DNA of 64,000 bases from G963676335 sp963676335 (GTDB lineage Bacteria; Pseudomonadota; Alphaproteobacteria; Rickettsiales; Rickettsiaceae). The notes below the pieces were generated by a model that was not told the origin of the DNA, made no database searches, and saw nothing but the letters and a program-made list of their open reading frames with translations. This document shows, piece after piece, positions 37,556 to 46,575 of this stretch (its first letter is position 1; the number at the start of each line of letters is the position of its first letter). Position numbers and translations under genes: made by a program. The stretch spans positions 620,001-684,000 of the forward strand of contig OY781057.1 of NCBI GenBank assembly GCA_963676335.1. The letters are read 5' to 3'.

Positions 37556-38041
37556 TCAAATATCTAATTCTGTAAAACTTATTCTTAATATTTTATAACA
37601 CTTAATACCGCTTATTGTGTTTACTTCTACTAGATCCCCGATTTTTTTACTTATTAATTCTTTTGATATAGGAGAGGATATAGAAATCATTCTTTTTTTT
37701 ATATTAGCTTCATATTCTCCAACAATATGATATTTTAATTTTTTATCAGTGTCCATGTCTATTAATTCAACTGTCGCTCCAAATTTTACAATATCTCCAG
37801 ATAATTTAGATATATCTATAATTTCAGAATTAGCTAATTTATTTTCTAATTCTAAAATTTTACTTTCTAAGATACTTTGTTTTTCTTTTGCTGCTTTATA
37901 TTCAGCATTCTCCGATAAATCTCCAAATTCACGAGCTACTGCTATTTGGGATATTACTAATGGGCGTTCAACATTTTTAAGATTTTTTATTTCAATTTTT
38001 AATTTTTCGTATCCATTTAAAGTAATCGGAAATTTATTCAT
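37556..38041 (-). CDS. greA: Transcription elongation factor GreA
   Basis: Factor that enters the RNA polymerase secondary channel and stimulates cleavage of backtracked transcripts. The N-terminal coiled coil carries the acidic tip AREFGDLSENAEYKAAKEKQ (residues 35-54; D and E catalytic residues present). The C-terminal FKBP-like domain follows, with ISISSPISKELISKKIGD. The length of 161 residues is normal. It is the first gene of the minus-strand greA-ftsW-murG cluster and is divergent from the gene at 38116. Confidence 0.96.
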   Translation of the reverse strand: MNKFPITLNGYEKLKIEIKNLKNVERPLVISQIAVAREFGDLSENAEYKAAKEKQSILESKILELENKLANSEIIDISKLSGDIVKFGATVELIDMDTDKKLKYHIVGEYEANIKKRMISISSPISKELISKKIGDLVEVNTISGIKCYKILRISFTELDI

Positions 38042-38115
38042 AATTTTACTAATTAACTTTTATGTGTTAAATAATCATATATAAAAAAATAAACAACTAA
38101 TCAATAATATTTATT

Positions 38116-38727
38116 ATGGCTGAAAGTTATTTATTTGAATTAAAACGCAAACTCTTTCACTTTTGTGGTATTATCTTTCCTATAATATACTATTTTTTGC
38201 CTACAAAAACAATGACTATAACATTGATTATTGTCACATCTATAGTTGTTACTATTGATATAGCTAAAAAATTTAATAAAAAAATACAAACTTTATTTAT
38301 ACATATTTTTACTCCAATTATGAGACATAAAGAATTAACATTTAAGACTGTTTTAACAGGAGCTAGTTATATGGTAATCGGATTTATGATAACTTGTATT
38401 CTATACCCTAAATCTATTGTTATCGTTAGCTGGTTTGTATTAATAATATCTGATTCATGTGCAGCTCTTGCTGGTAAAAAATTAGGCCGAATGATTCATG
38501 GGTACGGAAAGTCTTTATTTGGAAGTACAATATTTTTATTAAGTAGTTTTTTTATTTGCGCTATAGTTAATAGTTATATGTTTAATAATTTATGTATCTA
38601 TAATTTAAGTATTAGTTGCGTTATAACAACTATATTAGAATTTTTTAGTAAAAAGATGCCTATAGATGATAATTTATTAATACCGATATCTTTTAGCACT
38701 ATATCTACGTTACTTTCTTTATGTTAA
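38116..38727 (+). CDS. Membrane lipid kinase of the SEC59/DGK1/VTE5 family
   Basis: A 203-residue membrane protein with six to seven hydrophobic segments. It begins LKRKLFHFCGIIFPIIYYF and contains the family core DSCAALAGKKLGR then GKSLFGSTIFLLSSFF (about 110-145). This family comprises CTP-dependent kinases acting on dolichol, phytol or diacylglycerol; bacterial members are mostly uncharacterised. Its stop overlaps the dnaG start by 7 bases, so it leads a dgk-like/dnaG/rpoD operon. The substrate cannot be inferred. Confidence 0.75.
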   Translation: MAESYLFELKRKLFHFCGIIFPIIYYFLPTKTMTITLIIVTSIVVTIDIAKKFNKKIQTLFIHIFTPIMRHKELTFKTVLTGASYMVIGFMITCILYPKSIVIVSWFVLIISDSCAALAGKKLGRMIHGYGKSLFGSTIFLLSSFFICAIVNSYMFNNLCIYNLSISCVITTILEFFSKKMPIDDNLLIPISFSTISTLLSLC

Positions 38728-40514
38728 TAGCTCCAAGTTTCTTTCAAACTATAAGAGAAAGAATTAATATTGTTGATATTATTAGTAAAAAAATAGCTTT
38801 GCGTCATAGAGGAAAGGATTATATAGCTTTATGTCCTTTTCATCAGGAAAAAACTCCATCATTTACAGTAAACCCATTGAAACAATTTTATTATTGTTTT
38901 GGTTGTAACGTTTATGGAGATGGAATAAAATTTATTTCAGAGTTTTCTAACATAAGTTATAAGGAAGCAGCTATTTTATTAGCAAAAGAATATAGCATAG
39001 ATATACCCTATCTTGATAAGAAACAAGAAGAAGCACAATCGGAGATTGAGACTTTATATAAAATTAATCAACTAGCAAGTAATTATTTTTACCAAAACAT
39101 TACTGAACACGCAACTCAATACCTAAAAAGTAGAAATTTAGAAAAAAATGCTATTAAAAATTTTGAAATAGGTTTTGCTAAAGGTGATGGTAGTTTAATT
39201 AAATTTTTAGAATTAAATGGTATCTCATTAATAATGATGGTAAAAGCAGGATTAATTAAAAGAAATGAAAATGGGATTTATGAAATTTTTAGGCAACGAA
39301 TTATATTTCCTATTATTAATGTACAAAATAAAATTATAGCTTTTGGTGGGAGAATTATAAATAACGGATATCCAAAATATCTCAATTCTCCAGAAACTAT
39401 TATTTTTAAAAAAAATGAAACTTTATATGGAGAACACAAAGCTATTATTGCGAGCTATAAAAATAAAAGAATTATAGTTGTGGAAGGATATATAGATGCT
39501 ATAGCTTTACATATGTCTGGATTTGAAGAAACTGTTGCAACATTAGGAACTGCAGTTAATGTTAACCATTTAATTAAATTATGGAAAAGTGTAAATGAAA
39601 TAATCATATGTTTTGATGGAGACTTAGCAGGAATGAAAGCTATAAAACGCATTATTGAATTATCTTTGCCTTTAGTCAGTGCTATACAAACGATTAGTTT
39701 CATCTTATTATCAAATAATCAAGATCCAGCAGAAATACTTAAAGATTTTGGATATGTTTTTTTTGAAAAATTATTAGAACAACGTTTGTCATTATCTGAA
39801 ATAATTTGGTATTTAGAAACTAAGGATTGTAAAATAGATACAGCAGAAAATAAAGCAATTTTAGAAGTAAATTTATCTAAATATGTAAAAGATATTAACG
39901 ATACTATATTGAAACGTAATTATTTTCAATTTTTTCGTGATAAATGTTGGAAATTATTCCACGCTAAAAGCAAAAAGCAACAGCCGATTGCAATATCTAA
40001 TAAAAAAAATACATTGTCTACTTTAACACAGTATGATACAAAACGTTCAGAAGAATTAATTTTAACTTTTATTCTTAATCATCCTGAAATATTAAACGAT
40101 GATTATATACAAGAACAACTTACAAATACTATTTTCTTTATAGCGGAATTAGAAGAATTTAAACAATTTATATTGTCAGAAATAGTTGATTTTAACAATA
40201 TCGATGCATTCTATTTAAAATCTAGGTTAGAAAATACTATCTTTTGGGAACTATACAATAAATTAATTAATGAAAAATGGGTTCAGTTTTATTTGTCATT
40301 ATTATCAAACGATATTACTCCTAATATTTTATTTAAATATATATTAAAGCACTATTATTTACTTTTATTAAAAAGAGAGTGGTGTATAATATCCTCTAGC
40401 ATAAAAAATTTTTCTGATTTAGAAAAATCTAATAGTTATCAACAAGAAATACGAAAATTAGAAAAAGAACTTAGTAGTTTTACTTTTTTAACAAAAGACA
40501 TTTTGCCATTATGA
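38721..40514 (+). CDS. dnaG: DNA primase DnaG
   Basis: Synthesises RNA primers at the replication fork. The CHC2 zinc finger is at residues 35-65 (CPFHQEKTPSFTVNP, then YYCFGC). The core has YLNSPETIIFKKNETLYG (about 215-235), and the TOPRIM motifs are VVEGYIDAIAL (about 253) and IICFDGDLAGMKA (about 293), with the metal-binding acidic residues. A divergent C-terminal DnaB-binding region ends the protein. The length of 597 residues is normal. It overlaps the previous gene by 7 bases and rpoD by 4, so all three are probably coupled. Confidence 0.97.
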   Translation: MLIAPSFFQTIRERINIVDIISKKIALRHRGKDYIALCPFHQEKTPSFTVNPLKQFYYCFGCNVYGDGIKFISEFSNISYKEAAILLAKEYSIDIPYLDKKQEEAQSEIETLYKINQLASNYFYQNITEHATQYLKSRNLEKNAIKNFEIGFAKGDGSLIKFLELNGISLIMMVKAGLIKRNENGIYEIFRQRIIFPIINVQNKIIAFGGRIINNGYPKYLNSPETIIFKKNETLYGEHKAIIASYKNKRIIVVEGYIDAIALHMSGFEETVATLGTAVNVNHLIKLWKSVNEIIICFDGDLAGMKAIKRIIELSLPLVSAIQTISFILLSNNQDPAEILKDFGYVFFEKLLEQRLSLSEIIWYLETKDCKIDTAENKAILEVNLSKYVKDINDTILKRNYFQFFRDKCWKLFHAKSKKQQPIAISNKKNTLSTLTQYDTKRSEELILTFILNHPEILNDDYIQEQLTNTIFFIAELEEFKQFILSEIVDFNNIDAFYLKSRLENTIFWELYNKLINEKWVQFYLSLLSNDITPNILFKYILKHYYLLLLKREWCIISSSIKNFSDLEKSNSYQQEIRKLEKELSSFTFLTKDILPL

Positions 40515-42304
40515 ATGAAAAGAAACAAGTTAAGAGATGTAATAAAAAGCAAATTTGGAACTCTGGCTTTCTTGGAGAATCAAAAGACATTGAATCTGAA
40601 AATATAACGCGGTTTGTTGATTTTGGAGACGATGTAGAGGATTTAAAATTTGATTTAGATATTGAAGATGAAGTTAAAGCTCCTATATTTGAACCAAATG
40701 AAGAAGCCTCTGTTGCTGATAAAGAGATATTCTTAACAGATGATCCAGTACGATTATATCTAAGAGATATGGGAAATGTTGGGTTATTATCTCGTGAAGG
40801 AGAAATAGAGATTGCACAAAAAATTGAACAAGGAAAAATAACAATGCTTAAATTTTTGTGCACTAGTCCATTAATGCTACGTAGCTTGATTGAATGGCAT
40901 GACTTATTACTTGATAATAAAATTATGTTACGAGAGTTAATAGAAATTGAAATCAATAACTTTGAAAGTAAAACTTATTCTAAAGAAGAAGATTTTATTG
41001 ATCCAGATAGAGAAGAAGAAGAAATAGTTAGATCTTTAGATTTTATTGAAGCTCAAATGTATCCCAAAATTATAAAAGAAACCCATTTGATAGCTGAAAA
41101 AGCCAAAAAAGTTTTATCTTATGTTCTAAACATCAATTTAGATAATAAAAATTATGAACAAGATAAAGGATATATAGATTTAACAGATTCATTGCTAGAA
41201 TCTATAAATAAAATTCATTTAAATGCTAATCGAATACAAAAAATTTTACAAAAACTTTATCAATTAAATAAAAGTATATTATACAGCGAAACACAATTAA
41301 TAAAATTAGCTGAAAAATATAGTATTCTTAAATTCGATTTTTATGAAGAATATAATCAGCTTCCTATTGAAAAAGTATTTACTTGGTTAAGTACAAAAAA
41401 AGAAAATTCTTGGCAAAATTTCTTTAATAATGAAAAACAAGAAATTGAAGAAATAATTTCACAATTACAAGAAATAAATACCGAAGTTCAACTTCCATTA
41501 ATTCATTTTAAAAAAATTGTTAATCAGATTCAAAAAGGAGAAAGACAAAGCGAACAAGCTAAGAATAGTATGATCCAAGCTAATTTACGTTTAGTAATTT
41601 CAATAGCAAAAAAATACGCTAATCGTGGAATGTATTTTTTGGATTTAATTCAAGAAGGAAATATTGGATTAATGAAAGCCGTTGATAAATTTGAATATCG
41701 TAGAGGATATAAATTTTCTACTTATGCAACTTGGTGGATTAGACAAGCCATTACAAGATCAATTTCTGATCAAGGAAGAACTATTAGAATTCCTGTACAT
41801 ATGATAGAAACTATTAATAAAATAGTTCGTGTATCTAAACAAATGTCGAATACTCTTGGACATGAACCATGTACATTCGAAATTGCTAATAAATTAGGAT
41901 TGCCAGTAGATAAGGTGTATAAAGTTATGAAAATAGCAAAAGAACCGATTAGTTTGGAAAATCCAGTAGGAGATGAAGATGGAAATGCTTTAGGCGATTT
42001 TATTGAAGATAAAAGTGCCTTATTACCGTTGGACGCGGTTATTTCTTCTAATTTAAAAGAAAGTACAAGATCTGTATTAACTGCTTTAACGCCTAGAGAA
42101 GAAAGAGTATTGCGTATGCGTTTCGGATTAGGGGGGACCCCAGATCGAACATTAGAAGAAGTTGGACAAGCATTTTTAGTTACAAGAGAAAGAATTAGAC
42201 AAATAGAAGCTAAAGCATTAAGAAAGATGAAACATCCTACTCGATCTCGTAAATTACGTAGTTTTATCAATAATACAAAAATTGATGATTCTAAAAGTTC
42301 CTAA
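40511..42304 (+). CDS. rpoD: Primary sigma factor RpoD (sigma-70)
   Basis: Housekeeping sigma factor. Region 1.2 DDPVRLYLRDMGNVGLLSRE is near residues 77-96. A non-conserved spacer follows, then regions 2.1-2.4 (NLRLVISIAKKYANRGMYF near 361, ATWWIRQAITRSI near 411), region 3, and region 4 (TPREERVLRMRFGLGG, TLEEVGQAFLVTRERIRQIE). The acidic region 1.1 is short (residues 1-75). ATG 40511 overlaps the dnaG stop. The standard regions 2.4 and 4.2 fit the TTGNNN/TATAAT-type promoters found in this window. Confidence 0.97.
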   Translation: MNEKKQVKRCNKKQIWNSGFLGESKDIESENITRFVDFGDDVEDLKFDLDIEDEVKAPIFEPNEEASVADKEIFLTDDPVRLYLRDMGNVGLLSREGEIEIAQKIEQGKITMLKFLCTSPLMLRSLIEWHDLLLDNKIMLRELIEIEINNFESKTYSKEEDFIDPDREEEEIVRSLDFIEAQMYPKIIKETHLIAEKAKKVLSYVLNINLDNKNYEQDKGYIDLTDSLLESINKIHLNANRIQKILQKLYQLNKSILYSETQLIKLAEKYSILKFDFYEEYNQLPIEKVFTWLSTKKENSWQNFFNNEKQEIEEIISQLQEINTEVQLPLIHFKKIVNQIQKGERQSEQAKNSMIQANLRLVISIAKKYANRGMYFLDLIQEGNIGLMKAVDKFEYRRGYKFSTYATWWIRQAITRSISDQGRTIRIPVHMIETINKIVRVSKQMSNTLGHEPCTFEIANKLGLPVDKVYKVMKIAKEPISLENPVGDEDGNALGDFIEDKSALLPLDAVISSNLKESTRSVLTALTPREERVLRMRFGLGGTPDRTLEEVGQAFLVTRERIRQIEAKALRKMKHPTRSRKLRSFINNTKIDDSKSS

Positions 42305-42317
42305 TCTATATTGGAAT

Positions 42318-42360
42318 AAAGTAAGTTTTTTAAAATCTTTAAATCTTAGAAACTTACTTT
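42318..42360. terminator. Bidirectional terminator between rpoD and the first MFS gene
   Basis: Stem AAAGTAAGTTT (42318-42328) with AAACTTACTTT (42350-42360), an 11-bp perfect pairing with a 21-base AT-rich loop, between two convergent genes. T-runs occur on both sides, so it may serve both directions. Confidence 0.6.
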
Positions 42361-42374
42361 ATATCTGCGTTGAG

Positions 42375-43703
42375 TTAATTAAAGATAGTGATACTTTTAT
42401 TAGAAATAGCTCCTGAGTTCTTCTCTAATTTTTCAAAATAACGTAACCCCAATATAAATCCTATAAATATAGGGATCATAATTATCAGAAGTCCCAAAGA
42501 ACCAAAATATCTATTTAAATAGACAAATCCAAATGATGTAACAATATATGTCAATGATCGAGATAGAGCATACGCAAACCCTACATAAGTAAATCTCTTA
42601 AATATAGGAAAATATTTATAAAATATTGCTGTTGCTGGAGCTGAATCACATGCAAAAAAGATTACTAGGCATTGCAGTAAGAGAACTCCTGTTTTAGTTT
42701 CAAAATTATTTAACCAATACGGACAACTTAAAATTAGTATAAATGAAATACTACATTTAACTTTTAAGATAAATAATGGATAAAATTTATAACTTAAAAC
42801 AACAAATAAAAAGACTCCTAATAGTTGAATTATTGATACAATAAAATTATTTTGAATAATTTGTTCTGGGGTATTATGAATGCTGTTTTTAAGAATATTT
42901 CCACAATGTATATAAACAAAATAGAAGCATAAAGGCCACATACAATCCATTAAAAATAAGTATAAGGCAGTTTTTTTATTAGCTTTTTCTTTCCAAAGAA
43001 TATGATTGTTTTTTACTTGGGAGATATTTAAATTAGCTTTTTCAATTACATTCATTAGCTTTTCTTTTGCATTAGCAAATTCTGGAGTTTCCTTAAGACG
43101 CGTTCTTGCTTTTGCTCCAATAAGGGCAATAGTAGCTCCAATCCAAAAAGCTAATCTCCAATTTAATCCATGAGAGGTAACAAGAGATGCTACTCCCAAT
43201 GCTACTGATGTTCCAATTGAAACGACGAAAGCGAGAAGAGCTACACTAACGTATCTTATTGGAGGTTTAAGACTTTCACTTAAACAAAGTTGAGCGCCTG
43301 TTATCTCTCCCATAGAAGACATTCCTTGTATGATACGACATATAGTTACTATCCAAGCAGCTGCAATTCCTATTTGAGAATAAGTAGGAAGATTTGCCAT
43401 TATTAGACAAGAAATCGCCATCATTATTGTAGTAATTATTACTGTTTTTTTTCGGCCAATGTGATCTCCTAACAATCCAAAAATAAGTGCGCCAAATGGT
43501 CTTAGAAGATAAGTGGAACAAAATGCGAAAGCGGTTAATAAATCTGTAGTGTAAGGATCGGTTTTAGGAAAAAATAATGTATTAAGGAATACCGCCATAT
43601 GTACATATAGCATAATATCAAAATATTCTAAAAATGTTCCTATTGTTAATAACCCAACAGCTTCTTTTTGTTCTTTCGTTAATTTAGTTTGCTCTTGTTT
43701 CAT
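42375..43703 (-). CDS. ProP-like MFS transporter, copy 1
   Basis: A 442-residue major facilitator of the metabolite:H+ symporter group (proline/betaine, shikimate type). It has twelve membrane helices. The N-terminal pattern GTFLEYFDIMLYVHMA, the loop 2-3 motif FGLLGDHIGRKKTVIITTIM (about 77-96), and CRIIQGMSSMGEITGAQL after helix 4 are typical. It begins MKQEQTKLTKEQKEAVGLL, identical in the second copy except near its end. A promoter TTGCAT-17-TATTTT lies 30 bp before the ATG. It is divergent from an HD hydrolase gene (43836), with which it forms a repeated cassette. The substrate is unknown. Confidence 0.9.
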   Translation of the reverse strand: MKQEQTKLTKEQKEAVGLLTIGTFLEYFDIMLYVHMAVFLNTLFFPKTDPYTTDLLTAFAFCSTYLLRPFGALIFGLLGDHIGRKKTVIITTIMMAISCLIMANLPTYSQIGIAAAWIVTICRIIQGMSSMGEITGAQLCLSESLKPPIRYVSVALLAFVVSIGTSVALGVASLVTSHGLNWRLAFWIGATIALIGAKARTRLKETPEFANAKEKLMNVIEKANLNISQVKNNHILWKEKANKKTALYLFLMDCMWPLCFYFVYIHCGNILKNSIHNTPEQIIQNNFIVSIIQLLGVFLFVVLSYKFYPLFILKVKCSISFILILSCPYWLNNFETKTGVLLLQCLVIFFACDSAPATAIFYKYFPIFKRFTYVGFAYALSRSLTYIVTSFGFVYLNRYFGSLGLLIIMIPIFIGFILGLRYFEKLEKNSGAISNKSITIFN

Positions 43704-44166
43704 ATTTTTATTAAAAATTAATACTTTAATTAAAAATATCTTAATTAAATTTGTAATGCAACTTAATTGTTAAAATATTTACTATTAATGAGTTAATAAT
43801 TTAGGGTATAATAGATTAATTAATTGGAGTTTAATATGTATTCAAATAAATTAATTACAAAATTAGAAATGCTAAATGAAGAAGCTATAAAGAAAGTAGA
43901 TATAGAGCAAATTAATAGAGCAATATATTATGCTAAAAAATATCATGCTAATCAAAAGCGAGATTCTGGAGAGCTATTTTATTCTCATCCTTTAGCGGTA
44001 GCGGAAATGGTTAGTGATTACCTTTTCGATACAGATGCAATCATAATTGCCATACTGCATGATATCGTTGAAGATACTGATGTAACGGTTGAAATGGTAA
44101 AAGAATGGTTCGGAGATAATGTTGCAAAAGGAGTTGAAGGGTTGACCAGAGTTAAATTATATGGAA
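43648..44166. repeat. Perfect 519-bp direct repeat, first copy (second at 45668-46186)
   Basis: This stretch covers the first 56 bp of the MFS gene, the whole divergent promoter region and the first 331 bp of the HD gene. Read line by line, it is identical to 45668-46186 at an offset of 2020. Outside it, the MFS bodies are clearly diverged, while the HD genes stay similar to about 44270. A partial third copy of the left part is at about 47704-47806. Confidence 0.95.
43733..43812. promoter_or_regulatory. Divergent promoter region of MFS/HD cassette 1
   Basis: Minus strand, for the MFS gene: TTGCAT (plus-strand 43756-43761), a 17-bp spacer, and TATTTT (43733-43738), 30 bp before the MFS ATG. 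Plus strand, for the HD gene: a perfect TATAAT at 43807-43812 with a weak -35 (TTAATG at 43785-43790, 16-bp spacer), 23 bp before the HD ATG. The minus-strand boxes and spacing recur in copy 2 (45753-45781) and in copy 3 (47791-47819), where the spacer sequence differs. Confidence 0.6.
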
Positions 44167-44441
44167 AGATTACATCTGTAGAAATAATAGAATCACTGTG
44201 GCTCCAGGGAGATAAAAAAACACTATTAATTAAACTATGCGATAGATTGCATAATATGCAAACTATTAGCGCTAAATTGCAAATTAAGCAAGAAAGAATT
44301 ATACAAGAAACTATTTTAGAATTTTGGCTTTTTGCTCAATATCTGGACATCCCTATTCTAGAAAAACTAATGTATCAATCATGTATAAAAGCTAAGAATA
44401 TTGAACTAAAGGAACCTCATTTTTTTTTAGATAATTCTTAG
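43836..44441 (+). CDS. Short SpoT-like HD-domain alarmone hydrolase, copy 1
   Basis: A 201-residue protein holding only the hydrolase half of RelA/SpoT. Family residues are present: HANQKRDSGELFYSHPLAVA (residues 36-55), AILHDIVEDTDVT (about 72-84, the HD and ED metal and catalytic residues), GDNVAKGVEGLTRVKLYGK (about 93-111), and DRLHNMQTI near 136. The synthetase, TGS and ACT domains are absent. The likely reaction is hydrolysis of (p)ppGpp or a similar nucleotide; this is known for the family and not proven here. GGAG at 43826-43829 sets ATG 43836. The last 50 bases overlap the end of the convergent MFS copy 2. Confidence 0.85.
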   Translation: MYSNKLITKLEMLNEEAIKKVDIEQINRAIYYAKKYHANQKRDSGELFYSHPLAVAEMVSDYLFDTDAIIIAILHDIVEDTDVTVEMVKEWFGDNVAKGVEGLTRVKLYGKITSVEIIESLWLQGDKKTLLIKLCDRLHNMQTISAKLQIKQERIIQETILEFWLFAQYLDIPILEKLMYQSCIKAKNIELKEPHFFLDNS

Positions 44442-45723
44442 AATCTTTTTCTAGTTTTTCAAAATGATATACTCCAAATATATAACCAACACTTATTGGC
44501 AGAGAGATAATGAGTAATGCATATGTATTGAAATATTTTGTAAGATAAACAAGCCCAAATGAAATGATAAAATACATCATAGCTCTAGCAAATGCATGAA
44601 GTAAGCTTGCATAAGTAAATCTTTTTAATACAGGAAAGTATTTATACAAAATAGGTCCAGCTGGTACATCATCAAAAGCAAATAAAACAGCAATTGATTG
44701 GATTATACCCAAGTGAAATGAATTAGTAACCCTTGCTAATAAGAATGGGGACGCTAGAAGAAAAATAAAAAATAGTGTAAATTTTATTTTAAGAATTTTT
44801 AATGGATATATTTTATAACTTAATCCAGCTAATACAAAAAGCCCTAAAAAATCAATTATTGAAATAATAAAATTATGACTAATTATTTCTTCAGGAGATA
44901 TATTCATATTTTTAAGTATATTTCCACAATGCACATAAGCAAAATAGAAACAAATAGGTCGCGTACATTGCATAAAGAAAAAAGCTAACATTGTTTTTGT
45001 ATTAGTTTTTTCTTTCCAGATAGGATGTTTTTCTAATAGTTTGGGATTTTCTTTGGCTTTTATAGTTGCTTTTTGGATTCTGCGTTTAGCATCTACAAAA
45101 TCTGGTGTTTCTCTAAGAGTAGACCGGGCTAAAACCCCAATTAAAGCTATACATGCTCCAAATAAAAATGCTATTCTCCATCCATAATCAGACTTAATAG
45201 CTAAATTTGCAACACCTAAGGCTATACTTGTACCAATAGCACTAAATACAGTAAGTAAAGCTACTACAGGATATTGTATAGGAGGCTTAGTAATTTCTAT
45301 TATGTATAATTCTGAACCAGTACTTTCTCCTATACAAGCCATTCCTTGTATAATTCTACATATTGTAATTATCCATGAAGCTGTTATTCCTATGCTTGCA
45401 TATGGAGAAAGAGTAGCAATTGTAAAACATGAGATAGCCATCATAAATATTGTAATTGTAACTGTAATTTTACGTCCTAAATGATCCCCTATCCATCCAA
45501 AAAACAAAGCCCCAAAAGGTCTAAAAAGATAACTCGAACAAAAACTAAACGCACTAATTAAAGAAGTCGTAAATGGGTCAGTTTTAGGAAAAAATAGTTC
45601 ATTAAGAAGTACCGCCATATGTACATATAGCATAAGATCAAAATATTCTAAAATAGTCCCTATAGACAATAACCCAACAGCTTCTTTTTGTTCTTTCGTT
45701 AATTTAGTTTGCTCTTGTTTCAT
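44392..45723 (-). CDS. ProP-like MFS transporter, copy 2
   Basis: A 443-residue metabolite:H+ symporter of the major facilitator superfamily, a paralog of the genes at 42375 and 46454. The same pattern is seen: GTILEYFDLMLYVHMAVLLN near the start, FGWIGDHLGRKITVTITIFM in loop 2-3, CRIIQGMACIGESTGSELY after helix 4, and FHFEKLEK-type sequence near the C-terminus (YHFEKLEKDSKNYLKK). Its first 19 codons and upstream DNA are identical to copy 1. The 3' end overlaps the HD hydrolase gene of cassette 1 by 50 bases on the other strand. Confidence 0.9.
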   Translation of the reverse strand: MKQEQTKLTKEQKEAVGLLSIGTILEYFDLMLYVHMAVLLNELFFPKTDPFTTSLISAFSFCSSYLFRPFGALFFGWIGDHLGRKITVTITIFMMAISCFTIATLSPYASIGITASWIITICRIIQGMACIGESTGSELYIIEITKPPIQYPVVALLTVFSAIGTSIALGVANLAIKSDYGWRIAFLFGACIALIGVLARSTLRETPDFVDAKRRIQKATIKAKENPKLLEKHPIWKEKTNTKTMLAFFFMQCTRPICFYFAYVHCGNILKNMNISPEEIISHNFIISIIDFLGLFVLAGLSYKIYPLKILKIKFTLFFIFLLASPFLLARVTNSFHLGIIQSIAVLFAFDDVPAGPILYKYFPVLKRFTYASLLHAFARAMMYFIISFGLVYLTKYFNTYALLIISLPISVGYIFGVYHFEKLEKDSKNYLKKNEVPLVQYS

Positions 45724-46186
45724 ATTTTTATTAAAAATTAATACTTTAATTAAAAATATCTTAATTAAATTTGTAATGCAACTTAATTGTTAAAATATTT
45801 ACTATTAATGAGTTAATAATTTAGGGTATAATAGATTAATTAATTGGAGTTTAATATGTATTCAAATAAATTAATTACAAAATTAGAAATGCTAAATGAA
45901 GAAGCTATAAAGAAAGTAGATATAGAGCAAATTAATAGAGCAATATATTATGCTAAAAAATATCATGCTAATCAAAAGCGAGATTCTGGAGAGCTATTTT
46001 ATTCTCATCCTTTAGCGGTAGCGGAAATGGTTAGTGATTACCTTTTCGATACAGATGCAATCATAATTGCCATACTGCATGATATCGTTGAAGATACTGA
46101 TGTAACGGTTGAAATGGTAAAAGAATGGTTCGGAGATAATGTTGCAAAAGGAGTTGAAGGGTTGACCAGAGTTAAATTATATGGAA
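45668..46186. repeat. Perfect 519-bp direct repeat, second copy
   Basis: Identical to 43648-44166. It covers the start of MFS copy 2, the divergent promoters (MFS -10/-35 at 45753-45781 and HD TATAAT at 45827-45832), and the first 331 bp of HD copy 2. Confidence 0.95.
45753..45832. promoter_or_regulatory. Divergent promoter region of MFS/HD cassette 2
   Basis: Same sequence as in cassette 1: TTGCAT-17-TATTTT toward the MFS gene (minus strand) and TATAAT at 45827-45832 toward the HD gene (plus strand). Confidence 0.6.
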
Positions 46187-46575
46187 AAATTACATCCGCA
46201 GAGATAATAGAATTACTTTGGCGCCAGGGAGATAAAAAAACACTATTAATCAAACTATGCGATAGATTGCATAATATGCAAACTATTAGCGCTAAATCTC
46301 CACCCCAAATAAAAAAAATTGTAGAAGAAACTTTTAAAACTTTTTTAATACTGGCTATATATCTTAAAATATATACAATAGAAGAAAAACTAAGTAAGCT
46401 ATGTTATCCATATTTACCAACTCAAATTTCCCAAAGTTCCGATATAGTGAGATTTAAAGAGGTTGATAGTTTTCAAGTCCTTTCTCTAGCTTTTCAAAAT
46501 GAAAAATCCCCAAACCACAACCAATATTTATCGGAATCAAAATTATTAGCAATCCATAATTTCCAAAATATTTAG
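45856..46575 (+). CDS. Short SpoT-like HD-domain alarmone hydrolase, copy 2
   Basis: A 239-residue paralog of the gene at 43836, with all HD hydrolase residues kept (HANQKRDSGE, LHDIVEDTD, DRLHNMQTI). The first 110 residues are encoded by DNA identical to copy 1. The two proteins diverge completely after about residue 147: here SPPQIKKIVEETFKTF, and later a polar tail. The last 122 bases (46454-46575), giving about the last 40 residues, lie antisense to the end of MFS copy 3. The tail is therefore probably overprinted on the transporter gene rather than part of the old domain. The ribosome binding site GGAG before ATG 45856 is the same as in copy 1. Confidence 0.83.
   Translation: MYSNKLITKLEMLNEEAIKKVDIEQINRAIYYAKKYHANQKRDSGELFYSHPLAVAEMVSDYLFDTDAIIIAILHDIVEDTDVTVEMVKEWFGDNVAKGVEGLTRVKLYGKITSAEIIELLWRQGDKKTLLIKLCDRLHNMQTISAKSPPQIKKIVEETFKTFLILAIYLKIYTIEEKLSKLCYPYLPTQISQSSDIVRFKEVDSFQVLSLAFQNEKSPNHNQYLSESKLLAIHNFQNI

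Noticed and set aside
40480..40956. 158-codon frame antisense to the start of rpoD
   Set aside because: The rpoD frame is certain; the antisense frame is Ser/Ile-rich with no family features.
41770..42270. 166-codon frame antisense to rpoD
   Set aside because: A shadow of the conserved sigma region 3-4 coding sequence, with no start signal.
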